Origin: Ottelia alismoides
Taxonomy: Eukaryota; Streptophyta; Magnoliopsida; Alismatales; Hydrocharitaceae
Direction of reading: 5' to 3'
DNA: 64,000 bases
Assembly: GCA_037367405.1 (NCBI GenBank)
Contig: JAZKJV010010616.1
Coordinates: forward strand, 769,501 to 833,500
The notes under the pieces were generated by a model. The model saw only the letters and a list, made by a program, of their open reading frames with translations. It searched no databases and was not told where the DNA came from. Positions 45,777-56,650 of the stretch are shown one piece after another. The stretch's first letter is position 1. Every line of letters begins with the position of its first letter. The position numbers and the translations under genes are program-made.

Positions 45777-47852
45777 GAGAGTACATACCCACCCAAGTAG
45801 CCACATTTTGGAGAGTCTGTGTCGATTATAGGAAACTCAACAAGGCTACCTGAAAAGATAATTTTGCGTTGCCATTCATTGACCAAATCATCGAGAAGCT
45901 AGCTGGAAAAGAATTCTTCTATTTTTTGGATGGATATTCCGATTTTAACCAAGTGGCCATAGCACCGGAAGATCAAGACAAAACCACTTTCACTTGTCCA
46001 TTCGGGACTTATGCCTTTCGCCGCATTCCTTTCGGATTATGTAATGCCCCAGCAACCTTTCAAAGACGCATGATGGGAATTTTCACTGATATGATCGGTG
46101 ATTTCATGGAAGTATTTATGGATGATTTCTCTGTTTTTGGGGACTCCTTTGAGGAAACATTCTGATTTTTGGATAGAGTCCTACAAAAATGCATTGAAGT
46201 AAACGTAATATTATCTTGGAAGAAATCACACTTCATGGTGAAGTAAGGGATTGTGGTCGTACATATTGTGTCAAAGAAAGGGATGGAGGTGGATCCATTG
46301 AAAATTGAGACCATCACCCACTTAGGTCCACCCGTTAATGTAAAAGGAGTTCGATCCTTCCTAGGTCATGTAGGTTTTTACCGCTGATTTAATAAGGATT
46401 TCTCAAAAATCTCCCGCCCTCTCACCAAACTACTTGAAAAGGACCAAGATTTCACATTCACCGAGGAAGCATACAAGTCCTTCAATACACTTAGGAAAAT
46501 CATCACTGAAGCACCCATACTACAAACCCCTGATTGGAACTTTGAATTTGAAATCATGTGTGATGATTCTGATTATGCTGTTGGGGTAGTATTGGGTCAA
46601 AGGAAAGATGGAAAATCCTATGCCATCCACTATGCCAGCAAGACCTTGGATGATGCTCAAAGGAACTACACTGTGACTGAGAAAGAACTGCTCGTTGTGG
46701 TATTTTCACTAGAGAAATTTCGATCTTACATCTTAGGGTCTCATATCATAATATACATAGACCACTCTTCTCTCAAATACCTCTTCACAAAGAAATATGC
46801 CAAGCCTAGACTGATTAGGTGGGTGTTGTTGTTACAAAAATTTAATCTAGAAATCCGAGATAAAGTAGGAGCAAAGAATGTCGTTCCTGATCACTTATCG
46901 AGGCTCCCCTCATCATCTTCACCAATCGATAATGTGGTCCCAATTTATGAAAGTTTTCCTGATGAGAATATAATGTTTGTCTCTCATCTCCCTTAGTATG
47001 CAGACATCGTGAATTACTCTTCCACATTTCCTGATGACTGGCCTAAACATAAGAGAGACAAAACCAAAGACCAAGCTCGATACTATCACTGGGATGACCA
47101 TTTACTCTTTAAAGAGGGCACTGATTTAATTTGGTGACATTGTATCCCTGAATCTGAAGTCTCTAGTGTCCTATCTCACTACCACACTTCTGGGTGTGGA
47201 GGACACCATTTAGGGAAGCCTACAACCACTAAGGTCTTACAATGTGATTTCTACTGGCCTACACTCTTTAAGGATGCTCATAATTTTGCTCAATCTTGTC
47301 CTGCCTATCAGACCAATGGAACAATGACTCGACGCAACATGATGCCCCTCCAACCCGTACATATAGTCGAAATCTTTGATACTCGGGGAATAGACTTCAT
47401 GGGACCTTTAACCACATCACAAGGCTATCAACACATCCTACTCGCTATTGACTACGTATCCCATTGGGTTGAAGCCATTCCCACTCGCGCTGCTGATAGC
47501 GCCACCGTTACCAAATTCCTGACCAACCTTTTCTCTGGATTTGGATTACCAAAGGTGGTCATTAGTGATGGTGGAACCCACTTTCTGACCCATTTATTTC
47601 TATCAGTGGGAGGATCCACATCTATTTCGAGAGGAGTAGATTGCATCTACATGAGGTTTATACATTAGGAGGAGACCAAAGGTGTCCTATACCACTGTCA
47701 CAAGTTTTAAGTCGATAGACACCATTCTAGAAAGATAATTGCAACAAAAGCACTCCAATGTGGCCTTTGGTGGCCAACTCTATTCAAGGATGCAATTGAT
47801 TATGTCAAGAAATGTACTGACTGTCAAAGAATGGTCGAAAACATCAGTATGA
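43703..47852 (+). repeat. Tandem duplication of a ~2.07-kb pol block
   Basis: 43703-45776 and 45777-47852 are direct copies offset by about 2074 bp, joined at a GAGAGTACATACCC motif. They differ by scattered substitutions and small indels, a few percent at most, so the duplication is real but fairly recent. Each copy runs from mid-RT to a heterologous integrase zinc-finger stretch. The original right flank continues after 47852. Confidence 0.9.
45777..47852 (+). pseudogene. gypsy RT, RNase H and integrase, unit 2
   Basis: Repeats the domains of unit 1: FFYFLDGYSDFNQ, FGLCNAPATFQRR, VFMDDFSVFG, then a long open RNase H frame (46556-46996) with [35 protein letters not shown] and [12 protein letters not shown], then the integrase core again (47324-47668). 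RNase H is more intact than in unit 1. The same stops after NKAT and EETF are shared, so they predate the duplication. Confidence 0.88.
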
Positions 47853-48830
47853 GAGAGACAATACCTCCGAAATAAATTCATATCCCAGACGTCATCAACA
47901 CATGGGGCATTGGTTTTAATGGGCTCATTCCTTAAAATTAGATCTTTGAATACATCCTACTGGCAGTAGACTATATAAGAATATGGATGGAGGCAATCCT
48001 TGCTCGAGCCACAAATAGTCGCACCGTTTATAGATTTTTGAAGGATAACATTATTTCGTAGTTTGGGATTCTAAAAATACTCATATCAAATGAGGGAGCC
48101 ACTTTATAAACAAAGAGGTCAAGAAGTTGACCAAAAAATACGACAGTGAACATTGTGTTACATTGTCGTACTGCCCATAAATAATCCAATGCATTGGCCA
48201 AATGCTCAAACATGGAGATAAAACTACCCTGCAGAAGCTTGCATGACCCGACAGAAAGAATTGGTCACAATTGGTTGATTTAGTTCTTTGGGCATATCGC
48301 AGAACGTACAAGTCTCCTCTTGGCATGTCTTCCACCGCCTTATGTATGGCAAGCCATGTCATCTGCTCATGGAGTTAATTCACAAATCGTTATGGTGAAT
48401 ATGTGCAACTTGGATTTTGAGAAAGTAGTCAAGAACAGAAAAGCCAATCTGAACCGTTTTCCAAAATTCCATATGAAAATAGCCTAATGTATAAGGAGAA
48501 AGTCAAAAAATGACATGATAAACACATTGTAAGGAAGACTTTCGAACTTGGACAGAAGGTGTGGTTCTTCGATGCGAATTTGAAAATCTTTCTAGGCAAA
48601 CTGAAAAGCAAATGGACTGGGACTTTCATCTATGAAAATCATGCATGACAACAGAAGCTTATTGATGTCTGAATTGTCATCTGATGCACAACCTTTTGTA
48701 GTCAACAGACAGTTGCTGAAGCTGTATCTAGAACAAGATACATTCTTGTTTGTTGTCAATTTTATTCAAGTAGTATTTCAAGATGGGAGAACATATACAG
48801 AAGTAATAGAAACTTGAGCCAAAATCTAAT
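47853..48830 (+). pseudogene. Heterologous gypsy integrase C-terminal region
   Basis: Continuing in frame from a zinc-finger-like stretch (ATKALQCGLWWPTLFKDAIDYVKKC, CTDCQRM), this part reads GIGFNGLIP, ILLAVDYIRIW, and further on degenerate segments equivalent to the HPQTNGQVE and FDANLKIF blocks. Many stops are present. The zinc finger and core sequence differ from the HTSGCGG type just upstream, so this looks like a second gypsy lineage. Confidence 0.6.
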
Positions 48831-49384
48831 AAAAACAAATTTCTTTCCTTCTTTTCCATTTTTTTGAAATTCTTTGGAAAAAGTCTCATATCTTGGATCA
48901 ATGTTATACTTAGGATGCACTTTGTACTAAGTATAGGGGGATGTGTACCCCTAGTTATTCATTTCTTGATCCCACATGCCCACTCAACTCTTGATATTAT
49001 GTCTATAATTAGGGATATTTTACCCTAAGTATAGGGGAGACATGTTGAGATGATGATTTCATACATTCTCATCCTTGACCCTCCCTGCCTTGTGTACAAT
49101 CTACTGTACTCAGGATTATTTTATCCTTAGCATAGGATGGATAATCAACTCCTCATTCTTTTATTATTTAGTCATTGTAGTATAGGCTTTTCTATACTTA
49201 GTTCTAGTTATGTCTTCCTTTTTCTCTCTGATCTAAGAGGACATGGCTTAAGCTAAGTACATGGGTGTCATATATACATTGTAATACTTAAGCCATAACT
49301 CGTACTTCTGTGTTTTCAATAATATGACTAACTAATAAAATACATAATATTCTCTAATAAATACAAGCGATAAATCTGACTAAA
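48831..49384 (+). other. gypsy 3' region with repeated polypurine-like units
   Basis: Units about 85-110 bp apart carry CTAAGTATAGGGGGA (about 48930), CCTAAGTATAGGGGAGA (about 49020) and CTTAGCATAGGATGG (about 49115). Each is preceded by the complementary string, for example TATACTTAGGATG, so each could form a small hairpin. A TGATGATTTCATAC at about 49051 resembles the LTR start but the expected 3' LTR does not follow. Confidence 0.5.
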
Positions 49385-49740
49385 TTTTTTTGCAAAATGA
49401 TTGGAAAAATGGTTGGAAAATACATTGAAAAAAATTGAAAACTGTTTGGAAAATATTTTGTGAAATATTTTCAAACCACTGTAAAAAATCTTTTATTTGC
49501 AAAATTTCTTTTATTTCTTTGAACAAAACATTTTGAAAATCTATTTGGAAATGATTTGGAAAATAGTTACAAAAATACTTTGAAAATCTATATATACTGT
49601 TTGAAAATCTTTGTAGAATGATTTTCAAAATTTTTAAATGTTTGTAAAAATATTTGTCAAATATTTGAAAAATAAGTTTTCAAAATGTTTGTGAAAATAC
49701 TTTTAAATATTTTGAGAGCCTTGTCTAAATAGTTTCTTAA
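49385..49740 (+). repeat. Degenerate TTTGGAAAAT array
   Basis: About 355 bp of loosely repeated 20-30 bp phrases such as TTGGAAAAT, TTTGTGAAATATTTT and TTTGAAAATC. There is no fixed period, so it looks like a decayed AT-rich minisatellite. It lies in the 3' region of the gypsy element. Confidence 0.5.
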
Positions 49741-52170
49741 ATACAGACCTTACAAAAAAATTATAAAACTTGTAAATATTCACTAGCAGTCAACTTGTAA
49801 ATTCCCTATGCGAAATACACCTTACTCTTGTAAATATAGATGCACTCCCATGTAAATAGATCTACATACTTCTTTCACTAACCTTTATTCCAAAAAAATC
49901 CTTAAAAATTTCAAAACTCAAAATCCCTAGAAATTTGCAAATTGTTTTCAAAATTCTACATAAAAAATTGCAAAACATTTTCCCAAAAATCCATAAAAGT
50001 TCAAAATAGAAAATAGCTTCACAAAAAGTTTTTCTCTTGCATTATACATAGCATTTGCATTTTTTTTGGAATAATAGAGATAATTGAACACGTCTGAAAT
50101 AAAGTCTGAAGATTGGAGCTTGGTATAAAGTATAATACACTTAATTTTAAAGGAATGAATTAACGATTGCAATTGGGATATTTCATGTCGTCTTGACTTA
50201 GTTATATAGTTCCATAAGAATATGATCATGAGTCAATTCATTGTGTCTAACTAGAACCCTTCATATCATCCATAAGACTCTTGAGACAATGGGTTTACTA
50301 AAGACCTCTCAATTAACACTTAGCTCGACTCAGATGGATTGCTGAAAGATCTTATAGTCTAAGTTAGGACGATGAAAGACCACTTTGTCAAGGGTGGCTC
50401 AGGAACCATTATTGGGGATTGCCGAAAACTATACTCTAACCCACTTCTTATGGTAACCATGATATCTAAAGACTGGGGAAGGATTAAGACAATGCTTTGG
50501 ATGAGGAATGGTCAACTTGCACAAATTTTTTCTAAGACCTCAAAACAGGGGCGGACCAAATGACTCTATATCCATCGGGGCACAAATAAGAATGCAGATG
50601 CAATGCAAAGTCGAAGAAAAATCCAAAGAAGAAGCCTACATAAAAAATTCCACAAAATATGAGCTTCCAGAAAAAGCCAGCTTCTTGGTGGAGACTCAGT
50701 TGCACCGACCTTGCTTTACAAGGGAATGAAGACTACATTGGCCCATTCCTAGTTCTTTTCCCATTCTTCTAGTTTTCCCCCTTTCAGTTGTAAAGACCAG
50801 CATCGCCTGACCTTAGAAGGAAATATCTGTCTTCACAAGGGCGAGTTACTGAGCGAGCATACCCTTTTACAGTTCAACAATTTTGTCTAGGAAGAGCTGA
50901 AAAATTCACACACATGGATCTATCATTTCAAGGTAGCAAGAGTATGCAACTGAGAGGATAACACTGACTTGACTGTGAAGAGAATTGGATAATTGGATTA
51001 GGGAACCTAATGGTTGTTGTGTCAATTTTCCTGATCTTGATGCGGTTCCGAACAACTTAACAATCCAAAGGTCTTAACTGAGATCCAACTTTTATGTTAA
51101 TAAGACACGTATAAAAAAATGTTCTGTTTTTTCTTTTCTTTATTTTCTTTTTCTAAACTTATAGGCATAAGTGTTCACTAGGGACTAGCAAAGGAAAGTA
51201 TGAGAGGAGGGGGATGGTGAATCTCCATTTCATCATCTTTATTCTTCCATTTTACCCTTTAACCCCTAGCTAAAGGCATGTGAATACTATTAATTTTTTA
51301 AAAAATAATACTTCTTATTTACACTATAAATGTTGCATAAAATACTCTATTTAATGCCAACATAAAAGAATGAGAAAAGAAAAGAAAAATAAATGAAATA
51401 TGATGGATATTGAATGGCCCTAAACCCTAAGACCTATAAATCATGATGACTAGGATGACAAAGAATAAAATAGGGGGAGATAAGGGTAAAAAATAACTCA
51501 AAATCCTATTTTTAGTTCTTTAATAAATAAGTTTTGGGGCCCATTTTATTTTCTTATTTTTTTACCTCAAATAAATGAGCTTTGAATGTGAAACTGGTAG
51601 ATAAAAATACAAAGAAAAATACAAAATGTATTTTGTTTTAAAAATAATGCACAATGTATCCTAGACAATTAAAATAAAAAAGACGCAAAGAAAACCTTCC
51701 AAACATGTACTTCCCCATATGAACTCAAAATTCACCAAACTCACATTTATTATTCCTAAAATCAATCATCTATTCAATGAATGTGGTTTCATTAAATTTG
51801 GAGTTAAGATGCAAAAGTTAGGTTTTGGGTTGTCATTGTGCAATTTACCTGTATAAAATAAACATAATATTCACTATTTATAATTTTCACTTCCTTATAT
51901 TTTTATAGCATTGTACATAATATTTAAAATACATATACATACTTAAAATAAAATATAACTATTAAAAATACAATCAAATAAATAAGTATATTATAATACA
52001 CATATGAATTTATACATGTATATACCTATAAGATATATATATTTTTATTTAAGTGTACAAATAACTTCAAAAAATAAAAAATATATTTATATGTGTTTAC
52101 ATAAGTTATAAATGTATAAATTATGTGTATAAAATAATAAAATCTGAAATTGAAAATAAAAATAAAATAC
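49741..52170. other. Non-coding, probable gypsy 3' flank
   Basis: No conserved protein domain on either strand. A stretch at 50370-50730 has short open frames but no recognised product. From 51280 to 52170 it is very AT-rich (A/T runs). The 3' LTR expected for the element of 37.9 kb was not found here. Confidence 0.35.
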
Positions 52171-52187
52171 ATAATATATATATATAT

Positions 52188-52692
52188 ATATATAAGTATA
52201 GAGGAGTGATCCTATGAGAGCCAAAACCTGTGAGAGCATGCATTCTGGACCACATGATCCAACCAGGAGAGAGAAGACCAGGAGAGAGAAAACAGAATCA
52301 TGTGGTCCAGAATGCGTGCTCTCATGCTCTCACGAAGATTTGAAGCTTTTCGACACTATATTTCTCAGAGGTACCTGACCTTACCTATCTATCCACCGAC
52401 TAGCTCACCCCTCCACTATAGCAGGATTCCCGGAGCCTTGTAGCTCGACCTGCTCCGCGGGAAAGCCGTGAGAGATCCCACTTCGCTACTGCAACATATA
52501 TTTAGAAAAGTTCGCTCCTTCGCTTCTATACGAATAGTAGTCCCTCTCCCTATTGGCAGTGAGCCCTTCATTTTCTTTTTGAACTCACTTTCCCTATGCG
52601 CATCCATCTTTTGAAGAATCAACTATGAGATTATCAAAAAGCCTCTGACACTCCTACTAGAATATATTGGGGCTCACTCCTCCATAAGTATA
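52188..52692. mobile_element. Possible inverted-repeat element bounded by AGGAGTGA ends
   Basis: The left edge (AAGTATAGAGGAGTGATCC, from 52192) and the reversed right edge (ACTTATGGAGGAGTGAGCCC, near 52668-52690) are similar over about 18 bp. Inside the left end a 26-bp stem, GAGCATGCATTCTGGACCAC paired with GTGGTCCAGAATGCGTGCTC (52232-52325), flanks two AGGAGAGAGAA repeats. The flanks are TA-rich, so no duplication can be read. The middle (52330-52660) is different in character; see findings. Confidence 0.45.
52232..52325. repeat. Hairpin with a 26-bp stem
   Basis: GCATTCTGGACCACATGAT and ATCATGTGGTCCAGAATGC are perfect reverse complements, and pairing extends a few bases outward with one mismatch. 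The loop is about 42 bp and contains a duplicated CCAGGAGAGAGAA. Confidence 0.9.
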
Positions 52693-55199
52693 TTATTACA
52701 TGTAAAAAGTAACAACAATAAATTAACTTAAAAAATAAATACATATCACCATAAAATACTACATAAAATAATAAATATTCATCATATTTGTGAAAAAATA
52801 ATAATATAATTTACTATTTATTTTTTATTTATTTTTGAATTTCTTTTCTGCCTTGTCGTGTAGCGCATGCCGTGGACCAATGGAAGTACGACCATGGTTG
52901 ACCCGCTGGTCAACTGGCCAGCTGCCCCCCTTGGTCTGTTAGACCTCGCTGACTGCCCCTATTCCTCAATTTTCCCCATCAATCCTTGCATCATTTTGAC
53001 TCGATTCCTTCTTTAATTTTCTCCTCGATCACTAGTCTTTCACGCATCAATCTTTCTTCGGTCGATGGAGCCTTGGTCATTAAGCTAATCTGAGTCAAAG
53101 GTCCTCCTGTATATATGTTCCTTGTCCACCTACCTTCGATTTTTGATCCCTATTTAGTCCTCGAAATCCCCATATTTCTCGTTGGTGATTTTCCTGGTGA
53201 TGGGAGCTTCCTCTCCTGAGTGTTTGGCGTGGAGGAAGAGGTGCTGGAACGTGTGATCCGAGCTCATCGTGTTCACTATCAGAGATCCTCCTTAGATCCC
53301 TCTTCTCTTAGGTAGAGACATATCTTTTAGTTTCTTTTCATTCCTAGCTGTAGCAGTAGCATTGATTCGCATTTTATTTCCAATATTTTGTCTTTTTATT
53401 TTCTTAAATCTTAGAACGAATTTCACCAGAGCTCCAGTTCACTCATGCTCCGACCCGCCTTTCACCTGAATCTCATTCCCCTTCATCTGCTCTACTCCCT
53501 AGGCACTTTCACCCCTCTCAATTCACTCCGAAATCGAGAGATCGACTCTCCTTCTCTACCGCTCATCGGAGAGCACTGCCCGAACCCCCATTCCACTCCA
53601 TTTCTCCCTCAACCGACCCCCCTAGACCCATATTTTTGTGTGTTCGAGCTAACTATGCATGTCCAGGAGGTCAAAAGCCTTAGATGATGCATTTTTATTC
53701 AAAGTCAGCTCAAGGAGGCCGAGAACCTTTTTCGACATTTGGGTCCCCTTTGTAGGGCTCTGGACCTTCTTGACGACTCCAACAGCTCCAACAACCACCC
53801 AGGAGCTCGAAACCAAGTTCAACCATGATGTGTTCTTCCCCAGATCTTCCAGAGGGGCTCTCCACCGTCCGATCGTGCATGAGCTTCAGGAGGTAAACAG
53901 TCGTCGAATCACACAACCACCAGGAGCCGCCACGTGGATAAGTGAAAGCTTGCAAATGTCCCATCGTGCGCTAAAAGGGTATTTTGCACAGATCCCCTTC
54001 TTTTTGTATTTTCAATTCAGACTAATAATTTCAAGTCATCATTTAGAACTTTTGTAATATTTGCATAATAATCCACAAGCTTATTTCATTTAGGCTTAGG
54101 TCCAATGCCATGTTATGTCATGTACGCATACATGTGAGGCGGTAAGCATTTTTTAGGGACACCCATGCGGGCTATTATTATTGTTTAGTCTAGGAAGTTT
54201 TTAATTATGTGTTATATGTTTTAGAGAAATTGCATTTATGTCATGTAGGTCCTTGAATATTACATTTATACCCCTACCAACAAAATATTAATTGAATATT
54301 CATGAAATTTTATGCATATGCCCTTGGACTTTGGATCTATGTTCTAAAATGCATTTTGAGTTTATTTAAATATCCATTAGGTCCCTACCGGTATATTACT
54401 TTCTATTTTCTATATTTTGAGTGTTAAAAATATCATTTTTACATCAAAATTTTGTAGGAAAATTATTTTATGTGCCTAATATTATATTAAATCACATATA
54501 TTTGTGTAGGGCAATTAAAATTAATTTTTAAAAATTCAAAAATGTTGTATTTATTATTGTTTGTATTTAAAAATATAAAAAAATTAAAATATTTTGAAAA
54601 ATTCGAAAAGACTATACTATCTTCATTATTGCATTTTTGAACTTCAGAGCAAAAATTATTAAAAAATCAAAAGAAAAACACTAATAATTGAAAACCCCTA
54701 ACCCCATATAAAATTATTAAAAACTACTAAAAATAAAAAAATATCATTTTCATTTTCTTTATCTTAACTATATTATATATTAAATATTAAATATAGTTTT
54801 GAAAAATTTGGAGGTGTTTACCTATCTGGCCTTGTATTACTGTTCATTGTTTTACCATCTTAATTCAAGTAAAAATAAAAAAATAATAAAAATTAAAAGA
54901 AAAATCCCAAAATGGAATAATATATGAAAAGTCAAAAAATTATTTTATTTTTCCTATTATGCTTATATATACTAGCTAATTCTATATATATAGCTATATA
55001 TACTTACATTATTACTATTATTATTATCATCGGCAAAAATACCACAAAAAATTATTTAAAACCTTAAAAAATAAAAAGGAGAGTCCCTTTGGTATTTTTT
55101 TGATATATATACACACACACACATCTATATTGTGTATATTATATATGTTTGTATGTATGCATGCATTCTTGCATGCATGCATGCATGTATGTATATGGA
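52693..55199. other. Non-coding; GC-richer LTR-like part then AT-rich part
   Basis: 52850-54060 has GC-richer, C+T-skewed sequence with open frames (53445-53687, 53659-54057) that match no known family. The composition resembles leader regions of LTR elements in this window. 54240-55100 is strongly AT-rich. 55145-55198 holds a GTATGCATGC microsatellite-like run. Confidence 0.35.
55145..55198. repeat. (ATGC)n-like microsatellite
   Basis: Imperfect repeats of ATGCATGC and ATGTATGT preceded by a short CA run (55108-55122). Confidence 0.85.
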
Positions 55200-55550
55200 T
55201 TCAATAGGGCTGCTCCTTAGGGAAACCAACTTGGCTACCCTGCCCCTATTTTTATATATTTTTATTTGTTTTTTTGAAAAACATCACCATGTTTATTCAT
55301 CTATACATCCTTCCAATATGGCATTTGAATTTCATTAGAAACAAATACTCTTATGCCCTCCATCTAGAACATGTCGATTACAATAATATTTAGACTCATA
55401 AAATTATCTCTTCTATATGGAGGGTATAGGAGTCTAAATTTCTGATGAAATTTGAATGACTTATTCAAGAGATATATAGATGAATATACATGGTGACATT
55501 TTTCAAAAGATAATAAAAAACATTACAGAAAAATGGGGCAGGGCAGCATC
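55200..55550. mobile_element. Foldback element 1 of an adjacent pair
   Basis: The left arm (GAAAAACATCACCATGTTTA at 55276 onward, through AATTTCATTAGAAA and TGCCCTCCAT at 55360) is the reverse complement of the right arm (ATGGAGGGTATAGGAG at 55418, TGATGAAATTTGAATG, ATACATGGTGACATTTTTC to about 55506). GGGGCAGGGCAGC near 55540 pairs with GCTACCCTGCCCC near 55236. It encodes nothing. Confidence 0.6.
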
Positions 55551-55559
55551 ATTTTTTCC

Positions 55560-55930
55560 TATATATTATACATATATGGGTTAAATGACGTTACTCCCTG
55601 GTCGCTCTTTTTTTAGAAATAAAAAAATATGTATATTCATCACTATATCCCCTAACATGCCATTCCAATTTCGTCAAAAACAGAGTCTCCTATGCCCTCC
55701 ATCTGAAGGGGGTCAATTTCAGCAATTCCAAGACCGTTAGAATTCGACAGTCTTGGTGGAGGGGATAGAACTCTGGAATTAAGTTGAATTTTGAATGACA
55801 CCATGATGTCATATTGTGATCTAAATTTCAATAGGTTTCAGTTCAGAAAAATAAAAAAATTTACAGGGGAAAAGGGTGGGAGCATGTAAGTTGGCTACAA
55901 CCAAGGAGAATACTCCCTTTCCCCTATATA
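55560..55930. mobile_element. Foldback element 2 of an adjacent pair
   Basis: Related to element 1: both contain TATGCCCTCCATCT in the left arm and a GGAGGGGATAG- or GGAGGGTATAG-type string in the right arm. The reversed right end (TAGCCAACTT, ATGCTCCCACCC) resembles the left end of element 1. Internal palindromes such as CCAAGACCG..GACAGTCTTGG are visible. Boundaries are approximate. Confidence 0.5.
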
Positions 55931-56650
55931 TATTAAAAAGAAAAAATAGAAATATAAAAAGAAAATAAAAATTATAAAATTAAAAATAAAATAAAAATTG
56001 TATAAATTAAAAACAAAAAATCAGAAACATAAAAGAAAATAAAAAATATAGAATAAAAAAATAAAATAAAAAAATTTTAAATAAAAAACAAAAAAATCAG
56101 AAATATAAAATAAAATAAAATTATTAAATAAAATATTTATAAATTAAAAATCCAAAAAATAAATATTAAAAATCCATAAAATCCCTATAAAAAATAGTTA
56201 TTTTTTATCACATTGTGTGGTCTATTCCCATTGCTCCTTAGTGGCTCGACCCCCGCACTTGCATACTATACATAATATTACGTATGGTATAATAAATTTT
56301 AGCTCACTATTATTCATTGATTGAGCATTAATATGGGTTCTTTGTTGATGAGATATTGAGACACTATCTAAGTACGATGAGAATAGTCGACACAACAATT
56401 ATCGAACCCGACCTATCGAGCACTGCAACCCCTCCAAGACAAGGCGTTAGGATCCCCTGTCATACTTGATATGGCGAGGGACATGGAAGGGACCGTTTTT
56501 GAAGTTTTATCTGAGGAGTCTTTAGAAGATGAGGAGGACAAGCATCGGTTGTAACAACCCATTCAGAGAACGAAGATATCTTCCACAGGCAGAGAGAGGA
56601 GAAGGAGTACGAGAGAGCACCCGCATCATGGAGCAGATTTAGAGTCTACG
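55931..56650. other. A-rich low-complexity tract and gypsy leader
   Basis: 55931-56160 is almost only A and T with AAAATAAAA repeats. 56200-56650 is mixed sequence leading into a decayed gypsy polyprotein; no primer site was recognised. Confidence 0.4.

Noticed and set aside
43703..47852. Assembly artefact as explanation of the duplicated pol block
   Set aside because: The two units differ by scattered substitutions and small indels, which a simple assembly duplication would not show; a read check would still be useful.
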